A DNA stretch of 16,730 nt from WLMZ01 sp031367435 (lineage in GTDB: Bacteria; Actinomycetota; Acidimicrobiia; Acidimicrobiales; Ilumatobacteraceae), in assembly GCA_031367435.1 (NCBI GenBank), contig JANLPV010000201.1:1-16730 (forward strand), given 5' to 3'. The stretch's first letter is position 1; each line of letters starts with the position of its first letter. Position numbers and translations under genes: made by a program. Positions 7,133 to 14,305 of the stretch are shown here, in pieces. The notes under the pieces are model-generated. The model had not been told where the DNA came from. It was given only the letters and a program-made list of their open reading frames with translations, and made no database searches.

Positions 7133-7899
7133 GCCAGCGCGCGACTCCGGTGGTCTTTGTCCACGGTGTCGGGCTCGATCACACGATGTGGGATGCAGTG
7201 CTGTCGCGGATAAGCGGCGATCGCCTGTTTCGTTACGACATGATCGCGCACGGACAAACTCTCACGCCGCCCGGCCCGTATCGACTGAAGGACTTCGTCG
7301 ACCAATTGGCCGCGTTCGCCGCTAACGAAGGCCTCGGGCATTTCGACCTCGTCGGCTTTTCTATGGGTGCGCTCGTCGCGCAGAGTTTCGCCGCCGCGTA
7401 TCCGGCGTGCGTGCGACGAATGGTGCTGTTGAATGCGGTGTTCGATAGAACCCTTGCCGAACGCGAGGCAGTCATCGAGCGTGTTGCCGACGTGCGTGCA
7501 GGTGGATATTCCGCCAGCGTGAACGCTGCGCTCTCGCGGTGGTTCTCGGAAGAGTTCGCCACGGAACAACCCGAGGTTGTCGCGGCAATTTCGAGCCGAA
7601 TGGCAAACAATAATGAGAGCGCGTACGCCGATGCATACGAGGTGTTCGCCACCGCCGACGCCGAGATCGTGCACGTCGCAGAGAAGATTGCGGCACCAAC
7701 GTTGGTGATCACGGGCAGCGACGACGCGCGGTCCACGCCCGAAATGTCGTATCTGCTTGCTGCCGCGATGCCGGATGCGCGGGTTCACATCATCGATGGG
7801 GTGCGTCACCTCACGCCACTTGAATGCCCCGACATCGTTGCGGAGCTGATCGAAGGCTTTCTCGCCGAACCGAATGACCACCGAAAGGGTGCCAAGTGA
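7129..7899 (+). CDS. Alpha/beta-fold hydrolase
   Basis: This 256-residue protein has the alpha/beta hydrolase fold, typical of enol-lactone hydrolases, C-C bond hydrolases and RutD-like enzymes. The oxyanion motif is VVFVHGVGLDHTMWD (residues 8-22), the nucleophile elbow GFSMGA puts Ser78 in position, the acid is Asp198 or Asp199 in ITGSDDARSTPE, and the base is His227 in DGVRHLTPLE. The catalytic triad is therefore complete. The cap region (about 105-175) is short and gives no substrate clue. Overlaps on both sides (ATGA with the PF06684 gene, GTGA with the aldehyde dehydrogenase) argue for a single operon and translational coupling; no Shine-Dalgarno is evident because the upstream bases are the 30-bp repeat. 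It probably hydrolyses the monooxygenase product or a later intermediate. The specific reaction is inference. Confidence 0.93.
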   Translation: MSQRATPVVFVHGVGLDHTMWDAVLSRISGDRLFRYDMIAHGQTLTPPGPYRLKDFVDQLAAFAANEGLGHFDLVGFSMGALVAQSFAAAYPACVRRMVLLNAVFDRTLAEREAVIERVADVRAGGYSASVNAALSRWFSEEFATEQPEVVAAISSRMANNNESAYADAYEVFATADAEIVHVAEKIAAPTLVITGSDDARSTPEMSYLLAAAMPDARVHIIDGVRHLTPLECPDIVAELIEGFLAEPNDHRKGAK

Positions 7900-9380
7900 G
7901 CGTCACGAATCTGCTCATGTACATCGACGGCGAATGGGTTGGGGCCAGTGACGGTCGACGGCTTGACAGCATCAACCCGGCTACCGGGAGCGTGTGGGCA
8001 ACGTTTCCTGCTGCAACAGAGTCCGATGTCGATCGCGCCGTGCGCGCCGCACACCGTGCGATGACGACCGGGCCGTGGTCGCTGATGACTGCAACAGGGC
8101 GCGGCAAGCTGCTTCGACGCCTTGGCGATCTTCTTGCCGAACAGGCTGATCACATCGGCGCGATCGAGACCACCGACACCGGCAAGTTGTACCGCGAAAC
8201 ACGAAGCGTGATTGGATATATTGCCGAGTACTACCACTACTTTGCAGGTGCCGCCGACAAGCTCGAAGGCGCAACGTTTCCGATTGACAAGTCCGACATG
8301 TTTGCGTTTACGGTGCGCGAGCCCATCGGTGTCGTGGCCGGTGTTGTGCCGTGGAACAACCAGTTGTTCCTGTCTGCGGTGAAGGTGGGTCCCGCCTTGG
8401 CTACCGGCAACGCAATCGTGCTCAAAGCCTCCGAGCATGGACCTGCGGCGCTGTTGGAATTGGCTCGACTCGCGGACGAAGTCGGATTTCCACCTGGCGT
8501 TCTCAATGTCGTCACCGGCGAGGGCGACCCATGTGGCCGGATCCTTACGAGCCATCCGTTGGTGGCGCGCGTTGCTTTCACCGGTGGGCTCGAAGCAGCT
8601 CGCCACGTCGTTCGAAACTCGGCCGAAAACCTCGCGGTCGTGTCACTCGAACTCGGGGGCAAGTCGCCGATCATGGTGTTCGACGATGCCGACATTGACA
8701 CCGCGGTGAATGGCATCATTGCCGGCAACTTCGGAGCTACCGGTCAGAGCTGTGTTGCGGGCACCCGCGTCTACGTGCACGATGCCTGCTTCGACGCGGT
8801 TATCGAGCGCGTTGCCGAGCGGGCGCGCACGATCAAGATCGGCGATCCGCTCGCGGACAGCACAGAGATCGGCCCGCTTGCCACGCTCGGTCAGCTCGAG
8901 CGAATAGAGACGGCCGTGGCCGCGTCGTTAGCCGAAGGCGCCTCACTGGTGACGGGCGGACGTCGGCCGCCGGATTTCGAACAGGCGGGGTGGTACTACG
9001 AGCCAACCGTCTTGCATTGCGCTTCCAACGACATCACTGCGGCACGCCAAGAATTGTTTGGCCCGGTACTCAGCGCGTTTCGCTTCACTGACGAAGATGA
9101 AGTGATTGCGTCGGCGAACGACAGTGTCTACAGCTACGCCGCGGGCGTCTTCACGCGCGATGTCGCAAGGGCGATGCGCGTGATGCGTCGCCTTCGTGCC
9201 GGCATTGTCTATGTCAACACGTATCGCGCTATCTCTCCTATGGTTCCATTCGGAGGATTTTCCGCAACTGGCTACGGACGCGAGGGCGGTCACGAGTCGC
9301 TGCTCGACTACACCCGACCCAAGTCCGTGTGGATCAATACGTCGTCGAGGTCAGCACCTGACCCATTCACGATGCGCTGA
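7896..9380 (+). CDS. NAD(P)-dependent aldehyde dehydrogenase
   Basis: This 494-residue protein is a full-length member of the ALDH superfamily, which oxidises aldehydes to carboxylates with NAD(P)+. The catalytic residues are all present: Asn154 in VPWNN, Lys177 in VLKASE, the general base Glu252 in LELGGKSP, the nucleophile Cys286 in GQSCVAG, and Glu386 in QELFGPV. The usual FTGS turn is altered to FTGG (residues 228-231), a mild departure in the cofactor-binding region. The GTG start at 7896 overlaps the hydrolase stop (GTGA) and has GAAAGGG upstream as a ribosome-binding site. It belongs to the broad betaine-aldehyde/semialdehyde dehydrogenase group. In context it probably oxidises an aldehyde or semialdehyde from the hydrolase step before CoA activation. 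The family is secure; the substrate is unknown. Confidence 0.95.
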   Translation: MSVTNLLMYIDGEWVGASDGRRLDSINPATGSVWATFPAATESDVDRAVRAAHRAMTTGPWSLMTATGRGKLLRRLGDLLAEQADHIGAIETTDTGKLYRETRSVIGYIAEYYHYFAGAADKLEGATFPIDKSDMFAFTVREPIGVVAGVVPWNNQLFLSAVKVGPALATGNAIVLKASEHGPAALLELARLADEVGFPPGVLNVVTGEGDPCGRILTSHPLVARVAFTGGLEAARHVVRNSAENLAVVSLELGGKSPIMVFDDADIDTAVNGIIAGNFGATGQSCVAGTRVYVHDACFDAVIERVAERARTIKIGDPLADSTEIGPLATLGQLERIETAVAASLAEGASLVTGGRRPPDFEQAGWYYEPTVLHCASNDITAARQELFGPVLSAFRFTDEDEVIASANDSVYSYAAGVFTRDVARAMRVMRRLRAGIVYVNTYRAISPMVPFGGFSATGYGREGGHESLLDYTRPKSVWINTSSRSAPDPFTMR

Positions 9381-9424
9381 CTGGTGGCCGGGCGCGCGAT
9401 GGTGATGCCAATCGGCGTCGCGGA

Positions 9425-9430
9425 TACGGT
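9425..9430 (+). promoter_or_regulatory. Possible internal -10 box before the MFS gene
   Basis: TACGGT lies in the 59-bp gap after the aldehyde dehydrogenase, 9 nt before the GTG of the transporter gene, which has no Shine-Dalgarno. This is the same geometry as before nucS and before the first oxidoreductase. It could provide a secondary promoter inside the cluster, but no -35 is clear. Confidence 0.22.
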
Positions 9431-9439
9431 CGATTTGTT

Positions 9440-10897
9440 GTGACAGCAAGAGTTGAGCCCGCAAACTTGGAGATCGAACCGATTGCGCTGTTCGGGCGCA
9501 CGCTCGAATACAAATATCTGGTGGCGGCGGTCTTGGTGTCTGCGCTGTTCCTCGACATTCTCGACACAACAATTGTCAACGTTGCCTTGCCGACTCTGGG
9601 TCGCGAGTTCGGTGCCGACTCCACCGAGTGGGTGGTCATTGGCTACACACTGAGTTTGGCCGTGTTCATTCCCGTGTCCGGTTGGCTGAGCGACCGTGTC
9701 GGTACGAAGCGCGTGTTTCTCTTCGCGTTCGCCATGTTTCTTGGTGCCTCGGCGTTATGTGGTGCCGCGCAGTCGATCGAGCAGCTGATCGCGTTTCGGG
9801 TGTTGCAGGGCGTCGGCGGTGGCATGCTCACCCCCGTTGGGTTGGCGATGATGTTCCGGGTGTTTCCTCCCGCGGAACGCGCCCGAGTCTCCACGCTCAT
9901 GATGATCCCCACGTTGGCCGCGCCTGCATTGGGACCGGTGATCGGTGGCTTCCTCATCACCAACGCAGGATGGCGCTGGATCTTCTACGTCAATGTCCCT
10001 ATTGGGGTTATTGCATTCGTGGTCGGGTTGAAGCTGTTGCGTGAACACCGCGAACCATCGGCTGGACCGTTTGATGCGGCCGGCTTCGTGTTGTCCGGCG
10101 GCGGCCTCGCTGCATTTGTGTACGCACTCAGCCAAGGTCCGCGCCACGGTTGGACATCGGGGCCAGTGCTCTTGTTCGGAATTGTCGGGGTTGCGATGCT
10201 CATTGCGATGGTGCAAGTGGAGACGAGCAAAAGACATCCGATGCTGATGTTGGGGTTGCTTCGCGACCGCATGTTTCGCAATGCCAACGTCGTCAGTGCC
10301 TTCTCGATCGCAAGCTTTCTCGGGTTGCTGTTCGTACTGCCGTCGTACCTGCAGAGTCTGCGCGGTCTCAGCGCGCAGGCCTCGGGCCTGGTGACCTTCC
10401 CGCAAGCGATCGGCGTTGGGTGCTCCACATTCATCGCCGGCTCGCTCTACAAACGGGTTGGCCCGCGCCGGCTGATCTTCAGCGGTCTCTTCCTTGCATC
10501 GTTGACCATCTTTGCCTTTCATTGGCTGACCCTCACGACGAGTTTGTGGTGGATACGCGGCCTCATGCTCACCCGCGGCTTCTGCATGGGTTTCGCGTTT
10601 GTTCCGATGCAGGCATCGAGCTATGCCACAATCGCCCCGGCCGACAACGGACGGGCATCGTCGATCTTCAGTACACAACGCCAAGTAGCTGTCTCCATCA
10701 CAGTGGCTATTCTCGGTACCATTCTGGTCAACTACATCGTCGTGGGTCCCAGTGGTCGCGTCGCCGATCCACAACGAACGCTCGACGGGTTCCACCTCAC
10801 GTTCCTGGTCGCTGCATCGTTGGCGCTCGCAGGATCGTTGGCTGCGCTGATGATTCGCGATAGCGATGCGGCGGCGACGATGGCGCCGCGATCATGA
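9440..10897 (+). CDS. DHA2-family (EmrB/QacA) MFS transporter
   Basis: This 485-residue membrane protein belongs to the 14-helix drug:H+ antiporter subfamily of the major facilitator superfamily. Diagnostic motifs are LDTTIVNVALPTLG in helix 1 (motif D1, residues 41-54), GWLSDRVGTKRV after helix 2 (motif A, 81-92), FRVLQGVGGGMLTPVG in the fourth helix region, and APALGPVIGGFL (motif C, the antiporter motif). Hydrophobic segments continue to the C-terminus. The GTG start at 9440 is the first in-frame start after the aldehyde dehydrogenase and gives a short polar N-terminus before helix 1. The stop overlaps the CoA-transferase ATG (ATGA). In this cluster it most likely moves the pathway substrate or exports a toxic intermediate; DHA2 members are usually exporters, so uptake is less likely. 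Confidence 0.93.
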   Translation: MTARVEPANLEIEPIALFGRTLEYKYLVAAVLVSALFLDILDTTIVNVALPTLGREFGADSTEWVVIGYTLSLAVFIPVSGWLSDRVGTKRVFLFAFAMFLGASALCGAAQSIEQLIAFRVLQGVGGGMLTPVGLAMMFRVFPPAERARVSTLMMIPTLAAPALGPVIGGFLITNAGWRWIFYVNVPIGVIAFVVGLKLLREHREPSAGPFDAAGFVLSGGGLAAFVYALSQGPRHGWTSGPVLLFGIVGVAMLIAMVQVETSKRHPMLMLGLLRDRMFRNANVVSAFSIASFLGLLFVLPSYLQSLRGLSAQASGLVTFPQAIGVGCSTFIAGSLYKRVGPRRLIFSGLFLASLTIFAFHWLTLTTSLWWIRGLMLTRGFCMGFAFVPMQASSYATIAPADNGRASSIFSTQRQVAVSITVAILGTILVNYIVVGPSGRVADPQRTLDGFHLTFLVAASLALAGSLAALMIRDSDAAATMAPRS

Positions 10898-12096
10898 CTC
10901 GCCGCGAGGTTACTAACGACGGTGGCCCGCTCTCCGGGTACCGCATCGTGGAACTTGGCGTGTGGGTCGCAGGACCCGCGGCAGCGGGGCTGATGGCCGA
11001 CTGGGGCGCTGAAGTGATCAAGGTCGAGCCCCCCACGGGCGATCCGCAGCGTGCCATTTTCGGAGCGTTCGGCATCGCCGATCAACTCGGCGTACCGCCG
11101 TTCGAGATCGACAATCGCGGCAAGCAATCTGTGGTGATCGATCTGCAGACCCCAGCAGGTTTCGAAACAATGCACGGCCTTCTCGCCGACGCAGACGTGT
11201 TCATCACCAATGTTCGACCGGGTGCGCTCGAGCGTTTGGGTCTTGATCATGAGACCGTGCTCGCCAAGTTTCCGTCGCTCGTCTACGGCAGCCTGACCGG
11301 CTACGGCCTCCAGGGACCCGAGCGCGATCGGGCTGGATACGACGTCGGGGCATTCTGGGCGCGTAGCGGTATGGCGCACACGTTGGTACCACCCGATCAA
11401 CTGCCGCCGTCGATCCGCAGTGGGATGGGCGACCATGTCACCGGCATCACGCTGGCCGCTGGTGTGCTGGCAAAGTTGCTTGAACGCGAGCGCACCGGTG
11501 AGGGCGGACTGGTGGCGACGTCGTTGCTCAGAACTGGCATCTACACCATTGGCTGGGACATCGGCATCCAATTACGGTTCAACAAGCGTGAGAGCACGCG
11601 ACCGCGAGAGCGCACTCGCGCCCCGCTGATGAACTGTTACCGCTCTGGCGACCGACGCGCCTTCTGGTTGCTCACCTTGGAGGGCGATCGTCATTGGCCA
11701 AATCTGCTGAACGCACTCGACGTCGACCATCTGTCGGCCGATACTCGCTTTGCGACAGCGAAGGACCGATTGACGCACAGTGTCGAACTGGTGGCCGCTC
11801 TCGATGAAGCATTCGCACAGCGCAGTTACGATGACATCGTCGGCGCGTTCGACGTTCACGATGTGTGGTGGGCACCGCTGAACTCGATCGTCGAGGTGAT
11901 CAATGACCCTCAGGCGCGTGCCGCCGGAGCGTTCGTGGAGATGGCTGCGCACGACGGCGAGCAGGTCTACACGGCAGTGAATTCACCCGTCGACTTCGGA
12001 GATCCGGTGACGCATCGCGGGAGGGTTCCGAAGTTGGGTGAGCACACCGCTGCGGTGTTAACCGCGCGCGTCGTGACGCCATCGAGCAACGAGTAG
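10894..12096 (+). CDS. CaiB/BaiF (family III) CoA-transferase
   Basis: This 400-residue protein is a family III CoA-transferase; these move CoA between carboxylic acids. The N-terminal Rossmann segment is visible as LSGYRIVELGVWVAGPAAAGLMADWGAEVIKVEPPTGD (13-50), then VVIDLQTPAGF (80-90) and DVFITNVRPGALERLGL. The catalytic aspartate is Asp150 in AGYDVGAFWARSGM, and the C-terminal part carries GEHTAAVL. ATG 10894 overlaps the transporter stop. As last gene of the set it probably activates the carboxylic acid made by the aldehyde dehydrogenase to its CoA ester for beta-oxidation-like breakdown. Donor and acceptor are unknown. It converges on the His-rich membrane-protein gene with only 2 bp between the stops, so any terminator must lie inside coding sequence. 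Confidence 0.95.
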   Translation: MTRREVTNDGGPLSGYRIVELGVWVAGPAAAGLMADWGAEVIKVEPPTGDPQRAIFGAFGIADQLGVPPFEIDNRGKQSVVIDLQTPAGFETMHGLLADADVFITNVRPGALERLGLDHETVLAKFPSLVYGSLTGYGLQGPERDRAGYDVGAFWARSGMAHTLVPPDQLPPSIRSGMGDHVTGITLAAGVLAKLLERERTGEGGLVATSLLRTGIYTIGWDIGIQLRFNKRESTRPRERTRAPLMNCYRSGDRRAFWLLTLEGDRHWPNLLNALDVDHLSADTRFATAKDRLTHSVELVAALDEAFAQRSYDDIVGAFDVHDVWWAPLNSIVEVINDPQARAAGAFVEMAAHDGEQVYTAVNSPVDFGDPVTHRGRVPKLGEHTAAVLTARVVTPSSNE

Positions 12097-12098
12097 TG

Positions 12099-13412
12099 CT
12101 AGAAGCCTTTGCCGTGCACTGTGTCGCACGACTTGGTCTGACCCTCTGCGACCTGACCGGCACCCACACCTTCGAGTGCTGAGAACGGACCGCACTTCTG
12201 CGGCACGATCCACACGTGGATCATCGGGGCGGACCGGAACTTCTGCAACGCTGGCGAGCAGTTACCTGAGCCATCGGTGAGTCCGGCGACGCGTGGGGCG
12301 ACGGGGTCTTTGGTAAAGCACAGGTTGTCGTGGATATGGAACTGGGTCAGTGGGCCGCCGAGCACAGGCACCTGATCGAGCGTGACGGTGTCTGGCAAGA
12401 GGTACATCGCCGACACAAGCTTCTTGGTGCCGTCGGGCTGCGGTGTGTAGACGAGGCTCTCTGGATGGTCAGGGTCGAGAGTGTCGGTGTCGTTGATCCA
12501 GTTCCACTGGATGAAGTGTTCGAAACCGGTTACGCCGTCGCCGATCGAGTGAAACCCGGCGGCTTCGGCTGTCTTGTAGTCGGCCCATTGCGGGAGACGT
12601 ACCACCGTGATGGCGACGAGATTTTCGGCAGCTGCCTGCTCCTCGGGGGTAACTCCGGCGACACCGCCAAGGTCGATCGGCTTGCTTGGATCGTATGCAA
12701 CCGTAGGCACTGCAGCGGGTTCGTGCGTGTGCCCGATTGTCGCCGTGTCGCCACCGGCGGTGGCACCGCTGCCAGCGGCTCCCGCTCCGGCAGCTGACGC
12801 TGTGCCCGTGCCCGTGTCCGTGCCATGGTTATGGTTATGGGGCAATGCCTCGTTTGTGACGTTGCCATCGGCAGCAACCACTACATCGTGCGCATGTACG
12901 TGAGTGCTGCCGGAGATCATCGCGGGGATGGAGATGGCGGCAACAACGAGCGCTGGAAACATCAACTGTCCGACGTGAGCCTTACGCCAACCAATGAGCG
13001 CAGCAGAGAACGCGAGCCCAGCGGCAACAAGACCAAGCACCGCGCATGCGGTGTCGGTGAACTGTGCTGTCTCGTGAACTTCGAGACCTTCGATGAACGA
13101 GATGCCCGCCACGCGAGTGGTGAGCCAGGCCGCGACTGCGAGGAGGTTGCCCGTTGCTCCGAGCACGGCGAACCAGCGGCTCGGCCTGAACAGCGCGATG
13201 AGGCCCCACCCGATTTGGAACACGGCGACAGCGATGAACAATCGCGCAAGTCCGGCGTGTTCGGCATGGATGCCAATCGCGCCGGCATGGATGACACCAG
13301 CGCCGAGCGAAGCAGCCGCAGCACTTGCGATTCCTGGCAGCCGATCGGTCATCATCGACGTCGACGTCACTGGCAGCACGGTTGGTTCGTTGGGCGACAT
13401 GGCGTTCGTCAT
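12099..13412 (-). CDS. Five-helix membrane protein with His-rich linker and Cys/His ectodomain, function unknown
   Basis: I cannot assign this 437-residue protein. Hydrophobic segments at about 27-50, 56-75, 80-104, 121-142 and 149-168 predict five membrane helices. A linker (170-245) rich in Ala, Gly and Thr follows, with histidine clusters HVHAHD (171-176), HNHNHG (192-197) and HTHEP (228-232). The C-terminal domain (about 250-437) carries FEHFIQWNWIND (298-309), TQFHIHDNLCF (356-366), MIHVWIVPQKCGPFSALEG (397-415) and a terminal CDTVHGKGF, with four cysteines (365, 385, 407, 429) that could form two disulfides outside the cell. The His-X-His groups suggest metal handling (copper, zinc or iron), as inference. 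ATG 13412 is chosen over the longer open frame because AGGAAG sits 5 nt upstream and the extension lies in the crotonase gene. Confidence 0.82.
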   Translation of the reverse strand: MTNAMSPNEPTVLPVTSTSMMTDRLPGIASAAAASLGAGVIHAGAIGIHAEHAGLARLFIAVAVFQIGWGLIALFRPSRWFAVLGATGNLLAVAAWLTTRVAGISFIEGLEVHETAQFTDTACAVLGLVAAGLAFSAALIGWRKAHVGQLMFPALVVAAISIPAMISGSTHVHAHDVVVAADGNVTNEALPHNHNHGTDTGTGTASAAGAGAAGSGATAGGDTATIGHTHEPAAVPTVAYDPSKPIDLGGVAGVTPEEQAAAENLVAITVVRLPQWADYKTAEAAGFHSIGDGVTGFEHFIQWNWINDTDTLDPDHPESLVYTPQPDGTKKLVSAMYLLPDTVTLDQVPVLGGPLTQFHIHDNLCFTKDPVAPRVAGLTDGSGNCSPALQKFRSAPMIHVWIVPQKCGPFSALEGVGAGQVAEGQTKSCDTVHGKGF

Positions 13413-13417
13413 CGGTA

Positions 13418-13423
13418 CTTCCT
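13418..13423 (-). promoter_or_regulatory. Ribosome-binding site of the five-helix membrane protein
   Basis: AGGAAG on the minus strand ends 5 nt before the ATG at 13412. It decides the start codon, because the frame remains open for another 178 codons upstream. Confidence 0.7.
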
Positions 13424-13444
13424 GTCCATCGGAAACTTCGGCGC

Positions 13445-13450
13445 AGTCTA
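13445..13450 (-). promoter_or_regulatory. Candidate -10 box for the five-helix membrane protein
   Basis: TAGACT on the minus strand matches TAnnnT and lies in the 68-bp gap after the crotonase-fold gene. It would give a leader of roughly 25 nt containing the Shine-Dalgarno. No -35 at proper spacing is seen, so co-transcription from the upstream genes is equally possible. Confidence 0.28.
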
Positions 13451-13480
13451 TGACGGCGCGACCATCAAGGTGCTGGCAGG

Positions 13481-14302
13481 TTACATGAAACGTGGGGCTC
13501 GACCCTCGCGCAGCGCGGCGACGCCTTCTCGGTATTCGTCGGTATTCATTGCCTCGTTCATCAGGCGCTTGGAATCGGTGATCGAGGCGCCGACGTCGTG
13601 GCGGAGCAAATCGGCATAGAGCTGTTGTTTCGTTGCCTGCATCGCATTCGGCCCGACCGTTGTCGCGAGCAGGTGCGCGTAGGTGATCGCAGCATCCAAC
13701 GTGGCTTCGCCGTTGGCCAGGACCGCGTTCCACAGACCCCACTCTTGTGTCTCTGCGGCGGTGAAGACGCGGCCCGAGAGCAACAGGTCGGCGGCGCGTG
13801 TGACGCCGATGAGTCGCGGCAAGGTCCAGCTCATGGCGTATTCGGCAGGCAGGCCGAGCTTGGGCGCGGCCGTGGTCATGCGCGCCGGTGCCGACGCGAA
13901 GCGGAGATCGCAGAACAGCGCGAGTGCAAGGCCGATGCCGGCGCATGCTCCGTTGACCGCCGCGATGATCGGAAAACGAAGTCCGTAGTGGAATGCAAAG
14001 TCGTGGTCGAACTCTTCGCGGACACCGAAGCCCGGTCGGGCCGGGTCGTCGTCGAGCCCTGTGTCGTAGCCGCCGCGCTCGGCATGACCGGCCAGCGCGG
14101 CGCTATCTCCGCCGACCGTGAATGCCGGGGGAGTGCCCGTGACAACGACGACGCGCACTCGCGCCTCGGCCTCGAGCTCAGACAGAATCCAGCGGTACTC
14201 GGTGTGCATGCGTCCTGTCCACGCATTGTGGCGATGTGGGCGATGCAGCCACAGCGTTGCCACGTGATCGTCAAGCTCGAAGCGGGTGGCCTTGAGCTCC
14301 AC
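13481..14302 (-). CDS. Enoyl-CoA hydratase/isomerase (crotonase) superfamily protein without the catalytic glutamates
   Basis: This 273-residue protein has the crotonase fold. Visible are the N-terminal WLHRPHRHNAWTGRM, the first oxyanion-hole segment PAFTVGGDSAAL (59-70), and NGACAGIGLALALFCDLRFAS (117-137), which supplies the second oxyanion glycine. The segment KLGLPAEYAMSWTLPRLIG aligns without gaps to the family's LGLIPGAGGTQRLPR region. In that alignment the two glutamates of true hydratases are replaced: the first by Gly124 and the second by Ala146. The protein should therefore bind acyl-CoA and stabilise an enolate, but is unlikely to be an ordinary hydratase. Isomerase, dehalogenase, decarboxylase or thioesterase-like activity is possible; acidic residues in the long insert (about 72-100) could substitute. 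The GTG start lies 3 bp after the stop of the upstream phosphatase gene. Confidence 0.88.
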   Translation of the reverse strand: MELKATRFELDDHVATLWLHRPHRHNAWTGRMHTEYRWILSELEAEARVRVVVVTGTPPAFTVGGDSAALAGHAERGGYDTGLDDDPARPGFGVREEFDHDFAFHYGLRFPIIAAVNGACAGIGLALALFCDLRFASAPARMTTAAPKLGLPAEYAMSWTLPRLIGVTRAADLLLSGRVFTAAETQEWGLWNAVLANGEATLDAAITYAHLLATTVGPNAMQATKQQLYADLLRHDVGASITDSKRLMNEAMNTDEYREGVAALREGRAPRFM

Positions 14303-14305
14303 GAG

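Noticed and set aside
7114..7881. Minus-strand open frame opposite the alpha/beta hydrolase
   Set aside because: It is a shadow of a gene with a complete Ser-Asp-His triad, and its product is His/Arg-rich without motif.
9755..10795. Long minus-strand open frame (346 codons) opposite the MFS gene
   Set aside because: Its translation is rich in His, Arg and Gln with no hydrophobic core or motif, and it lies wholly under a clear MFS transporter; it is a codon-bias shadow.
13413..13946. N-terminal extension of the five-helix membrane protein by 178 codons
   Set aside because: It lies within the crotonase-fold gene, is Arg-rich and non-conserved in character, and a good Shine-Dalgarno marks the ATG at 13412.
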